From the NCBI GenBank assembly GCA_013306675.1, contig JABLUY010000025.1, forward strand, positions 124,001 through 188,000: a stretch of 64,000 bases of DNA. The letters run 5' to 3'. This DNA is from Thraustochytrium sp. TN22. Taxonomy: Eukaryota; Sar; Bigyra; Thraustochytrida; Thraustochytriidae. Below the pieces are notes generated by a model that was not told the DNA's origin, made no database searches, and worked only from the letters and a program-made list of their open reading frames with translations. Positions 57,001 to 64,000 of the stretch are shown here, piece after piece (position 1 is the stretch's first letter; every line of letters begins with the position of its first letter). Position numbers and translations under genes: made by a program.

Positions 57001-58772
57001 AGGTGACCTTCCAGAACGAGAAGACCAACACGGTGCGGCCGTTCGCCTTTGACCGCGTGTTCTCGCCGGCGACGACGCAGGCGCAGCTCAACAACGAGAT
57101 CTCGGCGTTGGGCATGGCCGAGTCCGTGGTGGGCGGCACGAACGCATGCATCATGGCGTACGGCCAGACGGGCAGCGGCAAGACGTTCACCATGGACGGG
57201 CCGGAGGACAACCCGGGCGTGAACGCGCGCGCGATCCGGCGCGTCTTCGAGCTGACGCGCATGCTGGAGGGCTCGGGCCAGTCCTCCTACAAGGTGCGGC
57301 TGGCGATGATGGAGATTTACAACGAGGAGGTCCGCGACCTGCTGGCGTCAGGTGTGCCCGAGGCGCAGCTTCGACGAGCGGCGTCGTCGCGGCCCGCCGC
57401 GACCTCGTCGGCCTCAGCGAACGGCGGCGGGGCGCCGCCTTCGCCGGGCGGCGGGGACCTGGACGACTCCGCCTCCGTGGTGTCGACGGCCACCTCGGCG
57501 ACGCTGGCGTCTCGCGTGGGCGGCAGCTCGCGCGTCGGCGGTGCTTCCGGCGTGCGGCGCACGAGGGCGCTGGGGCTGCCCGAGGTGCACTGGGTAACGT
57601 GCACGAGCCCGGAGCGCGTGGACGAGGTGCTGAGCGTGGGCCGTGCGAACCGGTCGACGGCCGCCACGGACCTGAACGAGCACAGCTCGCGGTCGCACCT
57701 CATTATAATCCTGGAGGTGACGGCGCAGTCGGCGGACGAGGTGCAGATGAGCGCGACGGGTCGCCTGTACCTGGTGGACCTGGCCGGGTCGGAGCGCGTG
57801 TCCAAGTCCAAGGTGGAGGGCTCGCGGCTGGACGAGACCAAGCACATTAATCGCTCGCTGGCGGCGCTGGGCGACGTCATGGAGGCGCTCGACAGCAAGG
57901 AGCGCAACCGGCACGTGCCGTACCGCAACTCGAAGCTGACGCACCTGCTGCAGCCCGTGCTGGGCGGCAGCGCGCGCACCATGCTCATCCTCACGGTGCC
58001 GCCGACGCCCAGCAGCGCGCAGGAGACGCTCTTCTCGATGCAGTTCGCGGCGCGCGCGCGGAACATCGAGCTGGGCCCGGCCAAGCGTCGCGTCCAGGTC
58101 AAGGGCGCGCTGGCCGAGCTGCAGGCGCTCAAGGCGCAGGCCGGCGAGCTCAAGGCCGCCAAGCAGCGCGCAGAGGCGAAGATGGCCGACCTTAAGCGCA
58201 AGCTGCACCTCACCGAGCAGGCCATGTCGGCCATCAAGTCGGAGGGTACCAAGAAGGAGGACGCCCTGCGCAAGCGCACCGACCGCGAGGCGCAGCAGGT
58301 CGTCAAGGAGGTCGCCGACCTGCGCACCAAGCTCGCCTCCACGCGCAAGTCCCTCAAGGAGGCCAAGGCGGAGCTCGAAGCCGAGCGCCGCCGCGTCAAG
58401 GCTGAGCACCGCTCCATGTCTCAGGCTAACGTCGCCGCCGAGCGCCGCGTGCAGGAGATGCAGGTCATGCTTGACAAGCAGCGCGCCGAGCTCCTGCGCT
58501 TGCGCTCCACCGTCGCCGAGCGCGAAAATGCATCCTCGGAGCACAATCGCTCCACGCGGCGCCACGCCGAGAACGGCCACGCTCGGGCGCCGCCGGCACC
58601 GCCTGCCCCTGCCGCTGCCGCTGCCCCTGCCGCTGCGGCGCCGCCTCCTGCAGCGGCAAGCGCGGCTGCGACGGGACGCAGCCGCTCGAGCACGAGCAGT
58701 ACCACTAGCGTGTCGACCACCGCTACCGGGAGGTTTAGGTCGATGATTCCGAAACCTTCCTCCTCGCGATAA
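54024..58772 (+). CDS. NudE/NDE1-like coiled coil fused to a kinesin-14-type motor
   Basis: 1,582 residues from MAAAEEGSAE (an upstream Met at 53943 adds only Gly-rich sequence). Residues 1-150 match NDE1/NDEL1: EYWRQTAAQRQAELDEFMES aligns with human [20 protein letters not shown], and TDNDELERKLRAAEASAEDI then QNVFLQEELDQ aligns with ANDDLERAKRATIMSLEDF and RNAFLESELDE. Residues 150-955 are coiled coil with 32-residue repeats. The motor starts at MRGNILVCCRIRP (about 958), with P-loop AYGQTGSGKT (about 1044), switch I NEHSSRSH (about 1217) and switch II LVDLAGSERVSKSK (about 1248). The neck before the motor is kinesin-14-like, so minus-end motion is expected. A roughly 75-residue Ser/Gly insertion (about 1115-1190) sits in the motor. 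Coiled coil and an Ala/Ser tail follow. NDE1 binds LIS1 and dynein. Confidence 0.9.
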   Translation: MAAAEEGSAEYWRQTAAQRQAELDEFMESSKELEEALESELAASEERVTSLQREVERRSEELEQARAKSAEAGPRMLALEEKARKMEADLAAAQTRARTLETDNDELERKLRAAEASAEDIKHQLEHQMEQNVFLQEELDQAADAQQRLRAELQEAQSEAAASAARQDAGQDQAARDAEAGLAAARQQVADLEAQLRSVREDLDLERASAAAARDGHAQQAQQAQQAQQSQSEGVEGVRKQLAEMEAKAQQNTELLAKAQQEADALRKQLAEVEAKLQEQARQGGDRLAEAQKEAEALRKQLAEASAELQEQARQGGGRLDEAQKEAEALRKQLAEANAEMQEQARQGGDRLDEAQKEAEALRKQLAEANAKLQQARQDSEAAQGSQGEVIAEAREEAESLRTLLAEANSRLQKAQQDSETLQASQGEVLAKAQEEVESLRAQLNEASAKLQQARQDSEASQSSQGEVLAKAQQEAESLREQLAVADGKLQQGQQDSEAAQSVLAKAQEEARELQTRLAETEAELRQAEERSGAMEKQMVDSAGAQGELLSSAQEEAKALREELAATRAKAQQGAEELAAAQAKLEQAEQTAAALQRQVADAAGAQGELLSSAQAEAKRLREELAAAQVAAQQGAEQLAVAQAEAHEGTEKLAAAQAEARESAEKLVAAQARVEEASQEAQKGVEELAATRAQLQSSQQEAETRLQQAQEEAESLRRQLAEAGGAHNEELVKAREAVEALRKELEEASEAQREAAAAQEEARMAHALVEELKRDLQHLGAVQEELLTANDATAAAERARAAAEAELEALRAERGAAGAADREMQAELEQALQEVARLRTESANLEVELVETRAAADSSKAEEKVFAAALEEERQLAATQVEEARAGLEAAREALAQEQRTVASLRQQLGEAGEQLEHERASQRALQSTSALPADVESLRAAYAAQLRTNSSLLTRMQKMRGNILVCCRIRPALEHEGAGARAAPAVAALSSEEVTFQNEKTNTVRPFAFDRVFSPATTQAQLNNEISALGMAESVVGGTNACIMAYGQTGSGKTFTMDGPEDNPGVNARAIRRVFELTRMLEGSGQSSYKVRLAMMEIYNEEVRDLLASGVPEAQLRRAASSRPAATSSASANGGGAPPSPGGGDLDDSASVVSTATSATLASRVGGSSRVGGASGVRRTRALGLPEVHWVTCTSPERVDEVLSVGRANRSTAATDLNEHSSRSHLIIILEVTAQSADEVQMSATGRLYLVDLAGSERVSKSKVEGSRLDETKHINRSLAALGDVMEALDSKERNRHVPYRNSKLTHLLQPVLGGSARTMLILTVPPTPSSAQETLFSMQFAARARNIELGPAKRRVQVKGALAELQALKAQAGELKAAKQRAEAKMADLKRKLHLTEQAMSAIKSEGTKKEDALRKRTDREAQQVVKEVADLRTKLASTRKSLKEAKAELEAERRRVKAEHRSMSQANVAAERRVQEMQVMLDKQRAELLRLRSTVAERENASSEHNRSTRRHAENGHARAPPAPPAPAAAAAPAAAAPPPAAASAAATGRSRSSTSSTTSVSTTATGRFRSMIPKPSSSR
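54800..55150 (+). repeat. 96-bp tandem repeats in the kinesin coiled coil
   Basis: Three near-identical 96-bp units encode 32 residues each (ALRKQLAEANAE and QEQARQGGDRL, with EAQKEAE between). Less similar units (QARQDSEA, QGEVLAKAQEEAESL) continue to about 55,560. The in-register heptads keep the rod intact. Confidence 0.85.
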
Positions 58773-59190
58773 AACCTAAAAATCACATCGGTTGTGTCTG
58801 GTGTCTGGTCTGGGTGTGGGCATTGTGCGATGTACAACAAAGAAGATGTCGAGGATAATGAAGGATGACAAGGATGGATGCAACCACGGCAATCACAAAG
58901 CTCAGAGTCCACCCGTGCTGTTCAACTGGGACACAGCGCTCCAGACCAAATCAGGCTTTTCTTCAGGCCAACGCCAACGATTAGAGATTTAGAAACTGGC
59001 AAGATCGCGCGTCTCAGGATGGCTTTCGCCGACCGCCCAGGCTGCGCGACTCGCGCTTTTTGCGGCTGCGCGACTCGCGCTTTTTGCGACGGCCGCGTGC
59101 TTCCTGGGCAAAAGAGCAAAGGCGCAATGCAAGTTCGCACCCCAAAGGGTTTGATTTGAAAGAGCGTCCGCGGGAAATCTAGAGCTCTGT
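58773..59190. other. Convergent intergenic region with 24-bp direct repeat
   Basis: 418 bp between the kinesin and Nudix stops. At 59,041-59,088 a 24-bp unit (GCTGCGCGACTCGCGCTTTT and TGCG) occurs twice in a row without change. The region is less GC-rich elsewhere. No gene is recognised. Confidence 0.7.
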
Positions 59191-60120
59191 CTACAGCTTA
59201 GACTTGGCGCCATACACAGTCATACTTCCAGGCGCAAGGCCAAAGGGCAGGTGCTGACCAGCAAGGCCGCGCGTCTCGCCTTTGGCGACAGCCGCAGCGG
59301 CGCGGAACATGTTGCCAAAGACCGTGTCCTCGCGCTCGTAGTAGCGCGAGTTAAGAAAGGTGTCAAGCGGCACCCACTGGCAGAGCGCGATCTCCTCCTC
59401 CTGCGGCACGATGGGCTGCGACTCGTCCACGGCCTCGAGCACGCAAATGCAGTAGAGGTCGGTGCAGCCCTCCGTGGCCGGACCGGCCTTGTGGTGCACC
59501 TCCTGGATGGCGACGAGCTCCTTGAAGCGCGTCTCCAGGCCGGTCTCCTCACGCACCTCGCGCACGACGGCGTCGCGCAGGTCCTCGTGCGGGTCGACGC
59601 GGCCGCCCGGCAGCTTCCAGAAATCGCGCAGGCGCGCGCTGGGGCCGGACTTCTCGCGGATGCACAGCACCTCGCCCTTGGAGTTGAGCACGAAGCCGGC
59701 CGCGCCCACCATGTGGCCCGGCCCGGCCGGCAGGCGGTCCTCCTGCGTCTCGCCGGCCAGCCAGGCCGACAGCATGACGAAGGTCGGCTCCGCGCGGTGG
59801 AACTTGAAGCCCGCGCGCACCGCGACGGGCACCAGCTCGCTGGCGCCGATGCCCACGCGCAGCCATACGCTCTTGCGCCCGTCCGCGCGCCAGACCTGCA
59901 GCGACTGCCACAGGTCGCGCTCGAAGTCGCGCGGGTCCACGGGCGCCGCCGCCGCCTCGCCGCCCGCCGCCGCGCCGCTCAGCGTGCACGGGTCCGTCAC
60001 CTCCACGCCGTTGTACGAGTTCACCTTGTGCTGCAGCGCAGCCTTGCGCTTGGACCGCGCCATCCTCGCCTCGTCCGGTGGATCGAGCTCTGCCGCGCCG
60101 AGTCCGTCATGGTCCGTCAT
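59191..60120 (-). CDS. NUDT6-like hydrolase (pre-Nudix + Nudix domain)
   Basis: From MTDHDGLGAA at 60120 the product is 309 residues; MARSKRKAAL at 60063 and a Met at 60267 are alternatives. The pre-Nudix domain matches NUDT6: DLWQSLQVWRADGRKSVWLR, GASELVPVAVRAGFKFHRAE. The Nudix domain follows from GHMVGAAGFVLNS, with a perfect Nudix box: GGRVDPHEDLRDAVVREVRE then ETGLE (GX5EX7REUXEEXGU). DLYCICVLEAV and the WVPLDTFLN segment complete the fold. This family includes NUDT6 (FGF2 antisense gene product) in animals and NUDT2/6/7/8-type ADP-ribose or NADH pyrophosphatases in plants. An ADP-ribose or related NDP-X substrate is likely. There is no clear targeting signal from this start. Confidence 0.88.
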   Translation of the reverse strand: MTDHDGLGAAELDPPDEARMARSKRKAALQHKVNSYNGVEVTDPCTLSGAAAGGEAAAAPVDPRDFERDLWQSLQVWRADGRKSVWLRVGIGASELVPVAVRAGFKFHRAEPTFVMLSAWLAGETQEDRLPAGPGHMVGAAGFVLNSKGEVLCIREKSGPSARLRDFWKLPGGRVDPHEDLRDAVVREVREETGLETRFKELVAIQEVHHKAGPATEGCTDLYCICVLEAVDESQPIVPQEEEIALCQWVPLDTFLNSRYYEREDTVFGNMFRAAAAVAKGETRGLAGQHLPFGLAPGSMTVYGAKSKL

Positions 60121-61946
60121 TGCGCTCTTCAAGTTCAAGGCCGCGGCCTTCGTAATTCCGTCAGTCGCGGGTGACGTGTGCGCCTTCACGTGGGGACATC
60201 TCCAGGACACTGCATGCAGCGTTGGAGGACTCGGCCGCGGCTCCGGCCTCCCCGACTCGGACTCCACCGGTCCGGCAGGTTTGCAGTGAGTCTGAAAGTC
60301 TGAGCAATAATGTTACTGGAAGGCGCGCCTTCATTGCATGACGATCAGGCGGCAGGTGCAGTAGGGGACGCTCGCCGACACTTGATCCGCACTTGGTGCA
60401 TACTAGTTCTGCCTCGCGAGGCTCGAGAAAATGACTGACGAAGCCTTGTGCCTTGCGCTCGATGAGCCGTGCGCGACCCTTTACGATGAACAACCGCGTG
60501 GGCTGGCCGCTGGCGGGCTAGCGAACCCGCTGCAAATGCCGCTTGCGCCAGGCATCCTGGGCTGCTCACATGATCTAACAAACAAACAAAAAGTCAGTCA
60601 AGTCAACCTTGACATCGACAACTCCACGCCAACTTCAAGTTGAACTCGGCGGCGTGTGCCACGCTGCCTCTGTGGCCGCACACATTTGCTGTGCACACCT
60701 CCACCTAACTGTAAGTTCTTCGCGTCACTTGGTGGCTTGGTCCGAGTTGGTCGCCGGAGCGCCGACGCCGCAGTGGCTCATGATTTCATCATCGATTCGA
60801 TGTACCAGTGCCAAAGCAACCAGCAAGTAGCAGCAACCCCCGTTCTTCCTGCCCTGCCGCCGCCGTGCCGCGAACCGCTGGAGTTCAGACCGACAATCTG
60901 CCGCGCGCATCGGAAGGTCCTGCGCCGACCAGCAAACATTGCGCCTCCGCCTTGTTGGCCCCCGCGGCTAACATCACGACCAATCACCCAAGCAACACCA
61001 ACACCCATCCACGGTTCCGTTGCGAAAGCACTCAGTCGCGTGGGAGAGGAGGAGCTCGCAGCGAGTCTCGAGCGAGAACAGCCGCCCAAGGTGCGCTTGC
61101 GCTTTGTCTGCGCTTCGAACTTGTGATTGTCCCGCGCGCTCCCACGCACGTCCAGCCCCACCGATGTGCGCAACCCCAACCCCTTTTTTGCGTTGCGCCC
61201 ACGATTGTTTAAGGCGGCTTGGCGCCGCGCCCCGTTCCCCCGGGGGGCGCCCTCTGTGACGCAGCATGGAGCCGCGCGCACCGCCTTACCGCGGCGCCTT
61301 CTTCCACTCGTCAAGTCCCGAGACCGCGCAGTGCGACCGCGCCAGCGGCTCGGCGGAGGCACGGAAACAGCCGCCGCCGCCAGCTGATCTCCGCGCGAGC
61401 GGGCTGCGCCGCGCGCGCGCGCCGCGGGCCTGGCCTGCCGCGCCTGCGGCTGCCTGCGCGGCGGGCCCGCCCTGGGCGCGAAGAGGCTCTGCCCGCAGCT
61501 CGCGGCGCCGCGCCGCCGAGGTTTTCGTACGCCGGACCTGGCGTTTTGAACAGCCACGGGCGGGGCAGGGGCGCCAGACCAAACCCGCTCGGCCGCACGC
61601 GCGCGCGGCGACCTGCCTCGCGCGGGCGAGCGAGCGAGCGAGCGAGCGAGCGGGCGAGCGGGCGAGCGCACGCGAGCGAGCCGCCCCGGGGGCGCGCTGC
61701 AGCGCGCGCGCCGCCGCGGCCGCCGCAGTCGCGCGCTCTCGGCAGCGAGCCGGGCGCGGCGCCCGCGCGCACGCTCGCCCCCGCCCCCGGGCACGCCAGG
61801 CCGCCGCGCCTGCGCGCGCGCGCGCGTGCGCCGCCGCCCCGCGCGGGCCCTCGCGCGCGTCCGCTGCCCCCCCGCCCCGCGCGGGCGCGCGCGGCGCTTC
61901 GGCGCGCGCGGCGCGGCGCGGGGGGGCTGGACGGCCGACGCGGAGG
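60121..61946. promoter_or_regulatory. 1.8-kb divergent intergenic region
   Basis: Between the Nudix gene (minus) and the second kelch gene (plus). About 60,300-61,200 has balanced base composition and several open but unconvincing frames; nothing matches a known protein. About 61,380-61,940 is GC-only, with GAGCGAGCGAGC repeats at 61,628-61,680 and CGCGCG runs. No RNA gene is recognised. Confidence 0.45.
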
Positions 61947-63830
61947 ATGAGCAGCAGCTGCTCGGCGCGCGCGCGGCGGCCGCTGCGGCGCGCGCGCGGG
62001 CGACGGCGGCGCGCGCGCGCGGGCGCGCGCGCGGCGGCGCTGGCGGCGGCGCTGGCGGTGCTGGCGGCGCTGGCAGCGCCGGCGCGCGGCGACGCCGGCT
62101 ACGGGTACGAGCTGGTGGACAGCCGCGAGCTGCGCGGGCTCGAGAAGCGCATCGGCGCCGGCCTGGTGTATTGCGAGAATCTCAAGGCGCTGGCGCTCTT
62201 TGGGGGGTTTTACGGGCCGAACGAAGAGCGCAGCTTCGAGGCGAACATTTCGCTCGTGGACCTGGGCGCCATGGAGAACCTGGGCGACGTCGCGAGCAAC
62301 CTGGACCCGAGCCAGGAACCGCCGCCACGAGCGGGGCATGTTCTGATGAAGCTCGAGGACCTGAACGAGATGGACCCGAACGCGTGCTGGGTGCTGCTGA
62401 CCGGCGGCAACGGCATCGTGCGCTCGTCGAAGCGGCAGCTGCGCGATCAGGGCGCCAGCGTGGCGGATCCGCACCGCCGCGAGCTGCTTTACACTCGCCA
62501 TGGCTCCTCGCGCGACAGCGGCCTGGTGCACGAAGAGGTCTTGGGAGACCTCTGGCTCGCGCGCCTCACTCGCGGCAGCAGCAGTGGCAGCGCCTCAGTG
62601 CAGTGGATCGAGGTCAATACCAAGGATATAAGTAGTGGCACGCGCCCGATGGAGCGTGTCGGCCATGCTGGTGTCGTGCGGTCTGTGACCGAGCCCGGAA
62701 GCCTGTACCAGCGCAAGCGACTGCGCGAGCTTCTCTTTCCCAACCTCCCGCTCGGCCGGGCCCCGCCGCCCGAAGCAGGCATGCGCAGTGTCGAGCTCTC
62801 CCTCTTCGGCGGCGCACGCTACGACGAGACCGGCGTGCCCGTTGAGGCGTTGGACGACCTTGTCACCATCACGTTCGAGCTCCTCTTCACGTCCTTCGGC
62901 AAAGCTGACTCGGTCTATGCGACGGACCTGGTCTCCACGGACACCCTGGATCCGCCGAGCGGAAGTCAGGTGCCGGGGGCGCGATTCGCCATGGCCGCCT
63001 CGCCGCTTTACGAAGATACCGGCAGGGTCAGCGGCATGGTTGTGATGGGCGGGCGCAGCGCGGCGGACTTCACGGACAAGGCCGGATACCGCATCTTTTC
63101 CGACCTCTGGACTGTCGACTTTGCCTCCGGCATGTGGACGCTTGTGGAGCAGCGGCCAGCGCTGCGCCAGGCCATGGCCTGCAGCGCTCCGCTCTATGGC
63201 GGCTTCGTCACTGTCGGCGGCATATCTGAAGAGCGCTTTGGTAACGCGCCTGCCGACCTCTTCCGGTTCGGGCGCCGGGGCGCCACCTATGTTGAGGTCG
63301 CGCCGACGCAGGCCAAGAGGTGTGGCGGACCCGGCTCCAGCTCACATGTCTGCGGCTATGATCTCACGGGCGCCTCCGACTTTCGGATCCCTGGTTGGGC
63401 CTTTGCGTGCGCGGCCATCGCCCAGGACACGATCGTGATTCTCGGCGGCATGGGCGGCCCCGATCCGAGCAAGCAGGAGACTGTGTGGACCTTCCGCCTC
63501 GACCCTGCGCGCCTTGTTCCGAACGGAGACAATGACAGCAGCATGCGATGGAATCTCACCTCTGGATACGAACTCATCGGTCCCAGCGAGGCTTATGTCG
63601 GCGCTGGCCCGGCGGTCTGCATTGCGCTCGCACTCTTTGGGGTCGTAGCTGGCGTCTATGCGCTTTGGCGCCGTCGGCGCCGGACTCGCGGCGCGGGCTC
63701 GATGCAGCGCGCCAGCGGCCCTACCTCTCCGCCCGCTGCGGGCTCGGCTGGGCACGAGCCAAGCTTTCGCTTCCCGTCAGCATCGCCCATCCCGTTCGCC
63801 ACGCGCCACGAGGTCACACAAGAGCCTTAG
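61947..63830 (+). CDS. Second secreted/type I membrane kelch-like protein
   Basis: From MSSSCSARAR at 61947 the product is 627 residues. A strongly basic n-region and an Ala/Leu-rich core ending APARG form a signal peptide. Kelch-like blades follow: LKALALFGGFYGP, CWVLLTGGNGIV...LGDLWLARL, VELSLFGGARYDETG, GMVVMGGRSAADF...SDLWTVDF, GGFVTVGGISEERFG, IVILGGMGGPDPS...VWTFRL. A membrane helix (AVCIALALFGVVAGVYAL) then precedes RRRRRTR and a short Ser/Pro cytoplasmic tail. The blade order, single-pass topology and position of the helix match the kelch gene at 20539-21966, although identity is low. The upstream open frame to 61266 is GC-biased filler. The ligand is unknown. Confidence 0.8.
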   Translation: MSSSCSARARRPLRRARGRRRRARAGARAAALAAALAVLAALAAPARGDAGYGYELVDSRELRGLEKRIGAGLVYCENLKALALFGGFYGPNEERSFEANISLVDLGAMENLGDVASNLDPSQEPPPRAGHVLMKLEDLNEMDPNACWVLLTGGNGIVRSSKRQLRDQGASVADPHRRELLYTRHGSSRDSGLVHEEVLGDLWLARLTRGSSSGSASVQWIEVNTKDISSGTRPMERVGHAGVVRSVTEPGSLYQRKRLRELLFPNLPLGRAPPPEAGMRSVELSLFGGARYDETGVPVEALDDLVTITFELLFTSFGKADSVYATDLVSTDTLDPPSGSQVPGARFAMAASPLYEDTGRVSGMVVMGGRSAADFTDKAGYRIFSDLWTVDFASGMWTLVEQRPALRQAMACSAPLYGGFVTVGGISEERFGNAPADLFRFGRRGATYVEVAPTQAKRCGGPGSSSHVCGYDLTGASDFRIPGWAFACAAIAQDTIVILGGMGGPDPSKQETVWTFRLDPARLVPNGDNDSSMRWNLTSGYELIGPSEAYVGAGPAVCIALALFGVVAGVYALWRRRRRTRGAGSMQRASGPTSPPAAGSAGHEPSFRFPSASPIPFATRHEVTQEP

Positions 63831-63844
63831 CCACCCCAGTGTCT

Positions 63845-63932
63845 GTGGACGGCCTCTTTGTCTGAATGCGGACGTTGATGTGGACGCCGTGGACGGCCGC
63901 TTTGTCTGAATGCGGACGTTGATGTGGACGCC
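63845..63932. repeat. 44-bp direct repeat after the kelch gene
   Basis: Two 44-bp copies with one mismatch start 14 bp after the stop codon; both contain GTCTGAATGCGGACGTTGAT. Partial CCTGTCTGAACG units continue toward the window end. Confidence 0.9.
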
Positions 63933-64000
63933 CTGTCTGAACGACGCCCCCCTGTCTGAACGTGAATGTACTCTCCTTCTCCCCCCCCCTCTCGCCCCTT

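Noticed and set aside
59041-59088. 24-bp double repeat as a terminator hairpin
   Set aside because: The copies are direct, not inverted, so they do not form a hairpin with each other.
61266-61946. In-frame 227-codon extension of the second kelch protein
   Set aside because: It is GC-only low complexity and would bury a clear signal peptide; the Met at 61947 fits secretion.
36591-63830. Mobile or virus-like elements
   Set aside because: No reverse transcriptase, integrase, transposase, capsid or terminal repeats were seen here or elsewhere in the window.

Overview
The window looks like nuclear DNA of a GC-rich, compact, unicellular eukaryote, probably an alga or related protist. Reasons: the genes are eukaryotic (26S proteasome ATPase Rpt6, a kinesin-14, a NEK kinase, a Tubby-family protein, CCDC93 of the Commander complex, long-form RNase Z, a TMEM260-type O-mannosyltransferase). 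Genes alternate between strands instead of lying in operons. At least two genes carry short GT-AG introns. A plant/protist-type EDR2_C (DUF1336) protein suggests an alga or stramenopile-like lineage, but the species cannot be fixed from sequence alone. No tRNA, rRNA, CRISPR array, transposon or virus-like element was recognised.

Layout. 0-9.6 kb: XPG/FEN1-type nuclease (-), LSD1-finger HECT protein lacking its C-lobe (-, one intron), EF-hand protein (-), thiolase-fold protein (+), NYN-KH ribonuclease (-, one intron). 9.7-20 kb: RNase Z (+, divergent from the NYN-KH gene), EF-hand-like protein (-), CCDC24-like coiled coil (+), Rpt6 (+), coiled coil with a Cys cluster (-), ILRUN-like protein (+). 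20-31.7 kb: secreted kelch protein (-), double EDR2_C protein (+), acyltransferase-3 (+), 2TM protein (-), CCDC93 (+). 31.8-41.7 kb: Tubby-like (-), TMEM260-like (+), NEK6/7-type kinase (-), unknown one-TM protein (-). 41.9-45.1 kb: a disturbed segment with a broken gene and a TPR-repeat gene whose 5' half changes frame. 45.5-53.5 kb: RadD-like SF2 helicase (+), methyltransferase (-), BSD/DUF84 fusion (-), organellar RF2 (+). 54-64 kb: NudE-kinesin-14 fusion (+), pre-Nudix/Nudix hydrolase (-), second secreted kelch protein (+).

How the genes relate. There is no pathway cluster, but several themes recur: ubiquitin/proteasome (HECT-like, Rpt6, ILRUN-like), microtubule and endosome traffic (NudE-kinesin, CCDC93, Tubby-like, NEK), RNA processing (RNase Z and NYN-KH sharing a roughly 130-bp divergent promoter) and genome or nucleotide upkeep (XPG nuclease, RadD-like helicase, DUF84 NTPase, Nudix). 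Many proteins carry long acidic, Ala-rich or Ser-rich tails, as expected from the strong GC bias.

The most unusual items are the NudE-kinesin-14 fusion, the HECT protein that stops at the N-lobe/C-lobe hinge, the tandem-repeat TPR protein with an effector-like N-terminal domain, the RF2 with an altered codon-recognition tripeptide, and the BSD-DUF84 fusion.
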